Shown here piece after piece: positions 35,108 through 42,943 of a stretch of 64,000 nucleotides of DNA. A model generated the notes under the pieces. It did not search any database and was not told the origin of the DNA. It saw only the letters and a program-made list of their open reading frames with translations. The first letter of the stretch is position 1; each line of letters begins with the position of its first letter. Source of the stretch: Bacillus changyiensis (GTDB taxonomy: Bacteria > Bacillota > Bacilli > Bacillales > Bacillaceae); NCBI RefSeq assembly GCF_027706145.1, contig NZ_JAQFWW010000001.1:1054001-1118000 (forward strand), read 5' to 3'. The translations under genes and the position numbers were made by a program.

Positions 35108-35449
35108 ATTTGCGTTGATTTATGCAGGGTAACGGTCCTAAAAACGCCTAGGTTGCGGTTTTCTTTTGGCGTGAAGTAATAAGAACCCTATTTGCTTATT
35201 CTCATGTTAAAATTAAGATTTTTTATTAAGCATTTGCAAAATAAGCGGCCAAAAACTTATTGGTATTCATATTTTAGATTATTTCTGAACATCTTACTAT
35301 ATCTTAGTATGTTTAAAACGCCGAAATACCAAGGTTTCCAATTTTTCTTGATCACTAAAAGTCACACTTTATCATGGGTTTGTGGGTGTTGTGTGGGTGC
35401 CCACATACTTTCTTTACGCTATAAAACCACACAAAAGGGACATGTAAAA
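35108..35449. other. Gene-free stretch between tRNA-Val and the broken small gene
   Basis: About 340 bp with no supported gene. At 35382-35402 it has G-rich repeats (GTGGGTG, GTGTGGGTG, then CCCAC). I could not find a second copy of the tRNA 3' end, nor an integrase reading frame. The sequence is compatible with the decayed end of an integrated element but does not prove it. Confidence 0.35.
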
Positions 35450-35601
35450 ATGAGCATCAACAAAATCAGATCAGCAATGTATAGTTGGCTAAAACTTTAG
35501 GAGATGTCAATGCGGTTAAAAAAGGTACAGTAGGGAAACGCATTGCCCGTCGAGCTGCCGGAAAAACGACAGGGAAATTGTTAGGTAAACTATTCAAATA
35601 A
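35450..35601 (+). pseudogene. Frameshifted small basic protein
   Basis: The ATG at 35450 opens MSINKIRSAMYSWLKL and then stops. Shifting one base near 35487-35495 restores a continuous product that goes on AKTLGDVNAVKKGTVGKRI and ends RRAAGKTTGKLLGKLFK, about 50 residues in all. Short lysine/arginine-rich proteins of this pattern occur in Bacillus plasmids and integrative elements; that resemblance is from memory and unverified. The break is either a real mutation or a sequence error. Confidence 0.55.
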
Positions 35602-35671
35602 GTTGTGAAAAAAGCCCTTCTCTTTAGAGTTGGGCTTCATTGATCTTATAATTTCGTTTCTACATCAAGCT

Positions 35672-35791
35672 TCAAGTAGAATATCTTGATGAAGCCTGCA
35701 TATCACTGTGATCCGCATGAGAAAAACCGGTAATCCCTAACGTTAATACTCCCAAAATGATGACCGCTGAAAAAAAGTTTTTACATTTCAT
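35672..35791 (-). CDS. Phr-type exported signalling peptide precursor
   Basis: A 39-residue precursor with a basic start (MKCKNFF), a hydrophobic export core (SAVIILGVLTLGITGF), a cleavage region after SHA, and the C-terminal tail DHSDMQASSRYST. Phr peptides are exported, trimmed to five or six residues and re-imported by Opp to inhibit the cognate Rap. The last five, SRYST, fit the usual pattern (positive residue at position 2, often Thr at the end), so they are the likely mature signal. The start codon overlaps the end of the upstream rap gene, the classic rap-phr layout. Confidence 0.8.
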   Translation of the reverse strand: MKCKNFFSAVIILGVLTLGITGFSHADHSDMQASSRYST

Positions 35792-36895
35792 TTTGAAATT
35801 CTCCCCTTCGAATTTGTTTTTGAGCCTCCAACAACTGCTTATAGAAAACCACAGAATCTGCCAGCCGCTCATTCTTATTATAAAATTCGGTCGCAATTAT
35901 TGCCAGTTCTTCTATATAAGGATAACCTCTACTATCCCTAAGTGGTTCAAAATATTGTAAAACTTTTTCCTGATCCGTTTGTTTAATAAACAACTCCTCC
36001 ACAACATTCAACAAATACATAAACAAATCATCTTGGAATAGTTGAGCACTCTCTCTAGCCTTTTGAAAATATTCAAATCCTTTAGCATTTTCGTTTTTAC
36101 TAAAATGGATCAGAGTCAAATCATAATATGGAATTGTAATTTCTTTTGCTTTTGTCTTCTCAGCAGCTTTAATAGCTTCAAGATAAAAGGGTACAGCATG
36201 AAAACTCCCTACATTATTGTAACAGTGACCCATATTTAATAAAGCTTTGGTAATCATAGATGAATTTCCAATCTCTTTAGAAAGAGCCAAAGCTTTATGC
36301 AAATGAGGTAATGCCTTATCATGTGCCTCCAAATCATCATAATTTCCTGCAATAACAAAATGACATTGAATCTGACGAACTTTATATGTAGAGTGTTTTT
36401 TATAAATTTCATCTGCAAGAGAAATATAATACATAGACATATGATTTTGCTTCATATGATAATAGACTTCAGCTATTTTAAAATAAAATTCAGCCTTTTC
36501 TATTTTATCTGAAAATTTAGTCAATTTCTTTTCTGCCATTCTATAGTATCTAATTGCTGTTATGTATTTCCCTTCTGAAAAATAATACATTCCCGAAAAC
36601 AACGAAAAATAATACTCTAGTAACCCAGAAAATTTCTGACCCTTTCCTTCTATCTCTCTAAGATAATCGGCAAGTGTCATATCATTTTCTTTCGGGAACA
36701 AATAGTCTAACATCAGCTGGTGTCTTAAGTCCATCAGTTGAAAATACAATAGAGCATCCTGATCCTCTTCCATGTTTTCTATTTCTTGACAAACTTCTTC
36801 TTTTAGCCGCTCTCTTCAATTACATCTAATTTTTGTATCTCGTTATACCATTTATTAATTTTCATTCCCACTAACGAAGATGGAATTGTTTCCAT
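35781..36895 (-). pseudogene. Rap-family regulator (TPR), frameshifted near its N-terminus
   Basis: Rap proteins are TPR-containing regulators: aspartyl phosphatases of Spo0F~P, or inhibitors of ComA-type response regulators. The full gene begins at ATG 36895 (after GAGGGG) with METIPSSLVGMKINKWYNEIQ, typical of Rap. It shifts frame near 36805-36815 and continues to a normal C-terminus at 35781. From the first internal ATG (36773) the open part is 330 residues, with TPR helices such as YYFSEGKYITAIRYYRMAEKKL and KALLNMGHCYNNVGSFH. The intact length would be about 371. One missing base explains the break. The N-terminal three-helix bundle needed for Spo0F or ComA binding is therefore cut off, unless this is a sequencing error. 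Confidence 0.82.
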
Positions 36896-37140
36896 AACCC
36901 CTCATTTCTTTCTGTTCAAAAATACCTTTTTTGTTAAGAATATCACAAATACTTCAAATATAAAGCGAAAATTTTTTTCGATAAAAAAAGTTGCGTGATA
37001 CCGAATATCCAAAGCAACAGGACTATTTAACTTCTTTGTATTAGGGAATTAATACATAGAAAAGGGGAAACGATCTATTTCGATTATCTTTATCCTACTC
37101 TATTATTTAGATATATGGAAAATATGATTGAAAGGAAAAT
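36896..37140. other. Intergenic region between rap and the LXG fragment
   Basis: AT-rich divergent spacer. It holds the rap ribosome site and a weak minus-strand promoter-like pair (TTGTGA, 18 bp, TATTTT). No promoter of note is seen for the plus-strand LXG fragment. Confidence 0.4.
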
Positions 37141-37425
37141 GTGATGGCGGACAAGAAAAATCAAAATAATGAGTTAGACAGTTCAGTTAAAGTTCTTGAA
37201 GCTAGTACTTTAATTGAAAGAGCCTATCAACAAAAAAAAGATTATGAAAACCTGAAAGAGAAGCTTCAGACACTAAAAACAGCGTGTCTCGGAGGCGCAG
37301 ATTTAGGTGATGATTTCACAGGAAAAGGCGCAGATAACATTAAAGAGTTTTTTAGAGGACAGGCCGAGGTTGTCGGCAGTTGGATCAAGCTTGCCGATAT
37401 GCAGATTTCTTTTTTATTCTGGTGA
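37141..37425 (+). pseudogene. LXG-domain N-terminal fragment of a type VII secreted polymorphic toxin
   Basis: Ninety-four residues carry the start of an LXG domain: VKVLEASTLIERAYQQKKDY, ADLGDDFTGKGADNIKEFFRG, and WIKLADMQISFL. Intact LXG toxins continue for several hundred residues through the rest of the LXG region, a linker and a C-terminal toxin domain. Here the frame ends two residues after the DMQISFL segment. The 15 residues before VKVLEA are not usual for the family, so both ends seem rearranged. No toxin domain remains. It sits directly upstream of an immunity-like gene, as a toxin would. Confidence 0.75.
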
Positions 37426-37500
37426 TATCAAAGATAATTGGATAAGCAGAAAAGGATCGAAATGAATAAGCGTTTCTTCTGCTTAAGAAAGGAGTGTAGA

Positions 37501-37809
37501 ATGAGTAGTCAAACAGACATTCAAAAACAGTTTTATCGTGTTTATAAAGGACATATCAGTATTGCAGAGTTTGAGAAGTGGGTATATAAAACACAGGACA
37601 TTGAAAAGATTTACGGGAATGATTTTTACTTCAACTTACTTGATTTGGATTATACAAATAAGTACATCAAAAATGATTTAGAAAAACTTATTTTAGCAAT
37701 CATTCCATTTGGTAAGTTTGAACAAATTCGAATAACTTCACTATTGGATCATCTCATATTTGATAACCATGATATAGTTGAGATATTAGAACAATTATAT
37801 CAAGATTAA
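37501..37809 (+). CDS. Putative orphan immunity protein
   Basis: A 102-residue soluble protein starting at the ATG after AAAGGAG. Visible features are an aromatic- and acid-rich pattern (EFEKWVYKTQDIEKIYGNDFYFNLLDLDY) and helices after it. Such small acidic proteins directly downstream of LXG toxins usually neutralise the toxin in the cytoplasm. No exact family is recognised. The assignment rests mainly on position and general character, and the toxin it would match is missing. Confidence 0.5.
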   Translation: MSSQTDIQKQFYRVYKGHISIAEFEKWVYKTQDIEKIYGNDFYFNLLDLDYTNKYIKNDLEKLILAIIPFGKFEQIRITSLLDHLIFDNHDIVEILEQLYQD

Positions 37810-37869
37810 TGTTCTGGATATTCTTTTCTTCGATTTTTAGGACTTATCTATATAACTAGAATTGATGAC

Positions 37870-38055
37870 GTGCCTCATCTACAACAAAGAGAAACATTAA
37901 AGAAAATGAAACCTATGTTAGTTCATGAAGCAAAGCGATTGTCATCTTTCTTTCAAAAAGGACTGATAAAGATCATAAATGAAAATGATTATACTGATGA
38001 TCGCAAAGAAGCAGAACAAATAGAACTTTATCATATTGAAGAAATGTTCAAGTGA
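37870..38055 (+). CDS. Small ORF or gene remnant after the immunity-like gene
   Basis: Sixty-one residues from a GTG without a ribosome site (TLKKMKPMLVHEAKRLSSFF, then ENDYTDDRKEAEQIELYHIEEMFK). The frame is open for about 20 codons further upstream without a start, which suggests the C-terminal part of a larger gene, perhaps another immunity gene. No family is recognised. Confidence 0.3.
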   Translation: MPHLQQRETLKKMKPMLVHEAKRLSSFFQKGLIKIINENDYTDDRKEAEQIELYHIEEMFK

Positions 38056-38231
38056 TCTCTCAATGAACTCCTTCATGTCTGTCTTTCAGTGATTTAGCTC
38101 CACCCTCACAAAAGCAATGACATGGGATGAAAGAGAAGAAAATATGATTGCTTAACACCACCTGCCACATTTCCTGCTCCTCCTCTCTATGTCTGCCGAC
38201 AGCATAACCCCGAGATTTATGCTCTCTCTAA

Positions 38232-39245
38232 CTACACGAGTAAAAACGTAACAATCGATAGTGCGATTGATACGATGAAAATGACTGCGACAGGACGCAA
38301 TGCTTTTTTACGAAGTTCCCGCAAACTAATATTCAGCCCTAGCCCAACCATTGCTGATGTTAACAGAAATGTCGTCACTGTTGAAACACCATTGATCATT
38401 TCTGAAGAAACATGGATTGATTTGCCGAGCACAAAGCTTCCAAATAGACTCATCAATAAAAATCCAACTAAAAACCATGGAAAATCTATTTTAGCAGACA
38501 TATTTTCATCTGCATTTTTTCTTTTCATCCAGTAGATAAGAAACAGTGATAGTGGAACAAGCAACAGAACACGTCCTAATTTGACAACAAGTGCTAGCGC
38601 TAATCCTTTCTCACCAGCAGGAGCTCCAGCTAAGGCCACATGAGCAATTTCATGCAAACTCATTCCACTCCACATGCCATACTCGCTTGCTGATAATGGA
38701 AGAATCGGTCTTAAAATGGTATACACAATCGAAAAAATAGTACCTGCTAAAGCAATCATTCCGACTGACATTGCGGTTTCATCTTCTTTTGCTTTAACAA
38801 TAGGGGAAACAGCAGCAATCGCCGCTGCCCCGCAGACACCTGTCCCTATTCCTAATAATAGTGTGACAGATGCGTCTGCTTTTAGTTTCTGTCCAAGCCA
38901 GACTGTAGCGAAAATCGCAAATGTAATAACCATTGCATCTTTGACAAGCAAGCCTACTCCCTGCTGAAGGATTACATCTATATTTAGTTTTAAACCATAT
39001 AAAATAATAGCAAACCGCAAAACTTTTTTAGAAACAAATTGAATTCCATCTTTTAAAAGTATCGGATATTGAAAAAATTGGCGATACAACACAGCTAACA
39101 AAATCGAACAGGCCATTGGACCGATACGATTTAAACCAGGTAAAAAAGCTAAGGCGAAGCCAAGACCAGCTAAAATAAATGTAAAGCCTACACCTCCAAA
39201 CCAAAACAGCTGATATCGTTCAGCCCTCGCAAATTTAGAATTCAT
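38232..39245 (-). CDS. YeiH/UPF0324-family membrane protein, putative sulfate or sulfite exporter
   Basis: A 337-residue polytopic membrane protein with about 9-10 helices. YeiH-family features are present: KLNIDVILQQGVGLL, LLGIGTGVCGAAAIAAVSPIVKA (split across helices), GMWSGMSLHEIAHVALA and SAMVGLGLNISLRELRKKALRP. The family is annotated as putative sulfate exporter. It is divergent from a LysR regulator closely related to CysL, in keeping with a sulfur-compound role. Direct transport evidence is lacking. Confidence 0.85.
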   Translation of the reverse strand: MNSKFARAERYQLFWFGGVGFTFILAGLGFALAFLPGLNRIGPMACSILLAVLYRQFFQYPILLKDGIQFVSKKVLRFAIILYGLKLNIDVILQQGVGLLVKDAMVITFAIFATVWLGQKLKADASVTLLLGIGTGVCGAAAIAAVSPIVKAKEDETAMSVGMIALAGTIFSIVYTILRPILPLSASEYGMWSGMSLHEIAHVALAGAPAGEKGLALALVVKLGRVLLLVPLSLFLIYWMKRKNADENMSAKIDFPWFLVGFLLMSLFGSFVLGKSIHVSSEMINGVSTVTTFLLTSAMVGLGLNISLRELRKKALRPVAVIFIVSIALSIVTFLLV

Positions 39246-39370
39246 GATGAATCACCTCTAGAATGTTAATAAATCTAGCATACATGGATTCTTATCATTA
39301 GAAAAATAAATATGTATAATAGTTATCATAAGTAAATCAATATAAATAGAGAACATAAAGGGGAATAAGG

Positions 39371-40261
39371 ATGGACCAATATTTAAAAGTCTTTGTCAAA
39401 GTGGTGGAAAAACAAAACTTCTCACGGGCGGCAGAGGAACTTCATATGACACAACCCGCTGTGAGTCAATATATTAAAGTTTTTGAAGAATCGGTTGGAA
39501 CTAGATTATTAGAAAGAAGCAATAAATATGTTCGTCTCAATCAAGCTGGTGAAATTGTCTATCGTCATGCAAAAGAGATTTTAGCGCTCTATACGAAAAT
39601 GCAAACGTCTATCGATGATCTAACCCATCATGCGAGTGGTCCAATTGTCATTGGAGCAAGCTATACATTTGGAGAATATATTTTACCTAGAATTATTGCA
39701 AGACTTCAGAAACATTATCCACTGATTACTCCAACGGTTAAGATTCATAATACGAAGAAAATCATTGAACTTGTTAGAGGACATCAAATAGATATTGGTA
39801 TTATTGAAGGAACTTTTACTGATGACACATTAAACACTGAACCGATTTCCGATGATCATATGAATATTGTTGCATCTCCATCACATCCTCTTGTCCATCC
39901 GAAAAAAGCAAGAAGCATTACTGAACTAAGTGATGAAACATGGATATTAAGAGAAAATGGGTCAGGGACAAGGCAAGCTGCCGAAAAACTTTTTGAAATG
40001 TACAATATGTCCCCACAAAACATGATGGAATTTGGGAGTACTCAACTGATTAAAGAATCGGTTGAAGCAGGGTTAGGTATTTCTTTATTATCGAACTGGG
40101 CCATTGAAAAAGAACAGAGAAATGGTTATATTACCACCATTCCGGTGATCGAACTACCCTTCAAACGAAGGTTTTCCATTGTAACACACAGCTTATACGA
40201 AACAAAGGCATTGCAAATATTTATTCAAACAACGAAAGAACTAGTGGGGGAATCATTCTAA
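39371..40261 (+). CDS. LysR-type regulator, CysL-like, divergent from the YeiH-type gene
   Basis: A 296-residue LTTR with N-terminal winged HTH (FSRAAEELHMTQPAVSQYIKV) and effector domain (VIGASYTFGEYILPRI; WILRENGSGTRQAAEKLF; ESVEAGLGISLLSNWAI). It resembles the CysL of this window over its whole length (for example GASxTxGEYxLP and ENGSGTR compared with ELGSGTR), so the two are paralogues. Its likely target is the adjacent exporter gene, 125 bp away. Effector unknown. It ends with a 4-bp overlap with the convergent gene at 40258. Confidence 0.85.
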   Translation: MDQYLKVFVKVVEKQNFSRAAEELHMTQPAVSQYIKVFEESVGTRLLERSNKYVRLNQAGEIVYRHAKEILALYTKMQTSIDDLTHHASGPIVIGASYTFGEYILPRIIARLQKHYPLITPTVKIHNTKKIIELVRGHQIDIGIIEGTFTDDTLNTEPISDDHMNIVASPSHPLVHPKKARSITELSDETWILRENGSGTRQAAEKLFEMYNMSPQNMMEFGSTQLIKESVEAGLGISLLSNWAIEKEQRNGYITTIPVIELPFKRRFSIVTHSLYETKALQIFIQTTKELVGESF

Positions 40262-41160
40262 AAAAACCGTACGGGGTGTCTCATCCATTGATGAAAGTCC
40301 CATGTTCCATGTATATCCAACAATAAACAAATAAACCGGTAGCATTCACGAACAGCAGCAAGATTTTTTGGTAAGTTTGAAATGTCTTCATATCCTTGTT
40401 GAATAAATAAAGCTTCTCTTTCAGTCAATAGATATTCAAGCGCAACAAAATCATACTCACGCGGTCCGATTGCAACAGCTTCTGTGTCCACAAGCCCACT
40501 GATCATACCATTTTTTTCAACATATTGACTCGGATCAATATCGATTAAAATAAAGCTCGCAGATACAGGAGACTTAAGGTTGCGAATTTTTTCTTTAAAT
40601 ATGGGGAAATACTCTCTGATATGTTTAGAGTACATGTCATAACGATCAATTAACTTTTCGGCTGTTGATACCAATGTTTGATGGAACACACTAAGATCTG
40701 CTCGTTTACCTTCGTGAACAGTACCAAAATAAGCAGCATGAAATTGATGAAGGTTTGCTAATTGTCGACCATAGTCCATTAAAAATTCTGGTGAGCGATC
40801 AATAAAACTGGCCACCTGCTGACCTTCAATTTTTTCCATAACTAGAAAACGTCGTCCTTCTACTTGCTGTTTGCGAATAACAGCCGGAATCGCAAATGAA
40901 TTGGTATTCTTTAACTGTTCGTTCACTATTTCAATATGTTCATAAACATGGCTCATATTTAAACCAAATATCTCTTTACATCCAAATGAAAACTCACTTT
41001 CTTCAATGCCTGACTTAGGCTCTCTAACAATACAGTCAGGAACATCTTCAAAAATGATCCTCCAAACATTGTTGGCGCGACCTTCATAAAGATCTCCAAG
41101 CACAACAGCTTTTTTTATTTTTTGCTGAAATAGTTTTTGCAGAGTTGCTTCATCAGTCAT
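40258..41160 (-). CDS. Aminoglycoside phosphotransferase/choline-kinase-like protein, unusual catalytic loop
   Basis: A 300-residue protein with a kinase-like APH fold by pattern: an N-terminal lobe (KAVVLGDLYEGRANNVWRI), the hinge MEKIEGQQ and a C-terminal catalytic region. In the catalytic loop the usual HGDLHxxN is replaced by ILIDIDPSQYV, while the metal-binding Asp region is kept as GLVDTEAVAIGPREYDFVALE. The altered loop makes ordinary drug phosphorylation uncertain. Substrate unknown. It is monocistronic, with a GGAGGA ribosome site. Confidence 0.65.
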   Translation of the reverse strand: MTDEATLQKLFQQKIKKAVVLGDLYEGRANNVWRIIFEDVPDCIVREPKSGIEESEFSFGCKEIFGLNMSHVYEHIEIVNEQLKNTNSFAIPAVIRKQQVEGRRFLVMEKIEGQQVASFIDRSPEFLMDYGRQLANLHQFHAAYFGTVHEGKRADLSVFHQTLVSTAEKLIDRYDMYSKHIREYFPIFKEKIRNLKSPVSASFILIDIDPSQYVEKNGMISGLVDTEAVAIGPREYDFVALEYLLTEREALFIQQGYEDISNLPKNLAAVRECYRFICLLLDIHGTWDFHQWMRHPVRFF

Positions 41161-41309
41161 GTTTGATCCTCCTTACTATTTTAATCACGTTACAAATTTT
41201 CTCTTTTCTGGTTTATTCAACTTTCCAGCCCATTTAAAAAAGCCTGTTACAACGAAAAAACACCCACTCGTATTCTTCATCATTTTACTTTTTAACTACA
41301 TTAGCCATG

Positions 41310-41549
41310 CTAAGCGGTTGTAAGCCCAAAACACTTCTCTTCTGTCTCCATAACGATAATAATACCGTTCCAGTCTTGTTCATAGATGTCATAACTTTTT
41401 ATTGGATGCTCAAGAAAAACAAACGGTTCAATTGTGTGTAGAGAATTTATTTTTAAGTTCGATAAACTCTTTTTCCGGAATTTCCTTAAATTGTTTTTTT
41501 CACTCTTTATTTTCTGCTCAAGTTTTTCCAAAATACTTTCATTATTCAT
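41310..41549 (-). CDS. Small protein, unknown (79 residues)
   Basis: It begins with a charged helix (MNNESILEKLEQKIKSEKNN) and then a basic stretch and a beta-like region (YEQDWNGIIIVMETEEKCFG). A GGGGGG run precedes the ATG by 12 bases. No family is recognised; it may be a stand-alone small gene or a remnant. Confidence 0.4.
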   Translation of the reverse strand: MNNESILEKLEQKIKSEKNNLRKFRKKSLSNLKINSLHTIEPFVFLEHPIKSYDIYEQDWNGIIIVMETEEKCFGLTTA

Positions 41550-41642
41550 TTTTCAAAAGTCCCCCCTTAAAGTTCAATAACATCCAATGATAGCTTTGTG
41601 TTTCAAAGCAAGTTTCATATGATGATCACCTTTATATATGAA

Positions 41643-41674
41643 GAAAAAAGCCCCTCTTATAAAAAGGACTTTTC
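41643..41674 (-). terminator. Probable terminator of metI-metC
   Basis: On the minus strand AAAAGTCC pairs with GGGGCTTTT (G-U included) and is followed by TT. It lies about 100 bp beyond the metC stop. Confidence 0.5.
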
Positions 41675-41770
41675 TAACACGTGACAGCATATATTTCCCG
41701 TTCTGTTTTCACCTCAAGATAATGTTTCATTATTCCTCTTTTGCCCATTATCCTATTGAAAGATTGTTCA

Positions 41771-42943
41771 TCAGTGGCAAACTCCTTCTGTTATCGTCTG
41801 CAAAGCTTCGCTAAAATCTTTCTGTAAATCGTCGGCATGTTCCATACCAACACTAAGACGCAAAAGACCATCAGAAATACCACGTTTTAGTCGCTCTTCT
41901 CTTGGCATGGCAGCGTGCGACATTTTCGCTGGATAAGAAACGATTGACTCAACTCCACCTAAACTGACGGCAAAGACTGGGATCGTCAAGTTTTCAACGA
42001 CTTTTTTAACCGCTTGTGCATCAGCTAGTTCAAAGGAAAGTACCGCACCCGCACCATTGGACTGATGTTTATGCACCTGAGCTCCTGGATGCGAGGAGAG
42101 ACCCGGATAATAAACTTGTTTGACAGCAGGATGTTTAGTAAAAAATTCAGCAAGTTGCCGGGCTGTTTTGCTCGCTTTTCCAAGCCGAACTTGAAGTGTT
42201 TTTAATCCTCTTAAAACAAGCCAGCAGTCATGAACACCAAGAACAGCACCAAAGGAATTTTGTAGTTTACCAAGGTCTTCTGCAAGCTTTTCATCCTTGA
42301 CAACAGCAAGCCCTGAGAGGACATCACTGTGTCCGCTTAAAAATTTTGTTGCACTGTGAAGTACAACATCTACGCCGAGTTCAAGAGGACGCTGAAGTGC
42401 CGGAGTCATGAATGTATTATCAAGAAAAGTTAGACAGCCATGTGCTTTGGCAAGTTTAACAACACCTCTAATATCTGTAATACCAAGTGTCGGGTTTGAC
42501 GGTGTCTCAAGATAAATGACTTTCGTGTTTTCCTTAATATTTAAGGCGATTTGATTTAAATCGGTCATATCAACAAAGGTATGTTCGATCCCATAGCGGC
42601 TTAGCACATCTGTGACTATCCGATATGTTCCACCATAGACATCTTTTGTGATCAGGAGGTGATCTCCTTGTGATAAAAGTAAAAAAGCAGTAGAAATAGC
42701 GGCCATTCCCGATGAAAAAGCAAAGCCGCGTGTCCCTCCTTCAAGCTCAGCAATTGTCTCTTCAAGCGCCTTTCTTGTGGGGGTTCCAGAACGGCTGTAA
42801 TCATATTCACCAAACTGGTCAAAAGAGGCTTGGTGAAAGGTTGAAGCATGTTGGATCGGTACACTGACAGCTCCGGTTGTTCCATCTGTTTTCCATTGAT
42901 TGTGAATGAGTCTTGTTTCTAGTGTCCATTTTTGTTTATTCAA
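41771..42943 (-). CDS. metC: Cystathionine beta-lyase MetC
   Basis: This PLP enzyme converts cystathionine to homocysteine in methionine synthesis. From the TTG at 42943 it has 390 residues, as in B. subtilis. The TTG is preceded by GGGGAGAGG and overlaps the metI stop, indicating translational coupling. The longer ATG frame (42991) lies inside metI without a ribosome site. The Cys/Met metabolism PLP family is clear: YGGTYRIV, ETPSNPTLGI, and the PLP lysine in HSATKFLSGHSDV. It is the second gene of the S-box operon. Confidence 0.95.
   Translation of the reverse strand: MNKQKWTLETRLIHNQWKTDGTTGAVSVPIQHASTFHQASFDQFGEYDYSRSGTPTRKALEETIAELEGGTRGFAFSSGMAAISTAFLLLSQGDHLLITKDVYGGTYRIVTDVLSRYGIEHTFVDMTDLNQIALNIKENTKVIYLETPSNPTLGITDIRGVVKLAKAHGCLTFLDNTFMTPALQRPLELGVDVVLHSATKFLSGHSDVLSGLAVVKDEKLAEDLGKLQNSFGAVLGVHDCWLVLRGLKTLQVRLGKASKTARQLAEFFTKHPAVKQVYYPGLSSHPGAQVHKHQSNGAGAVLSFELADAQAVKKVVENLTIPVFAVSLGGVESIVSYPAKMSHAAMPREERLKRGISDGLLRLSVGMEHADDLQKDFSEALQTITEGVCH

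Noticed and set aside
35192..35500. A 102-residue plus-strand open frame right of tRNA-Val
   Set aside because: Composition is that of AT-rich non-coding DNA; its last 16 codons are the start of the separately recognised, frameshifted small basic gene with its own ATG.
35053..38230. attL/attR pair of an integrated element at tRNA-Val
   Set aside because: I could not find a second copy of the tRNA 3' end nor any integrase frame, so no attachment sites are annotated.
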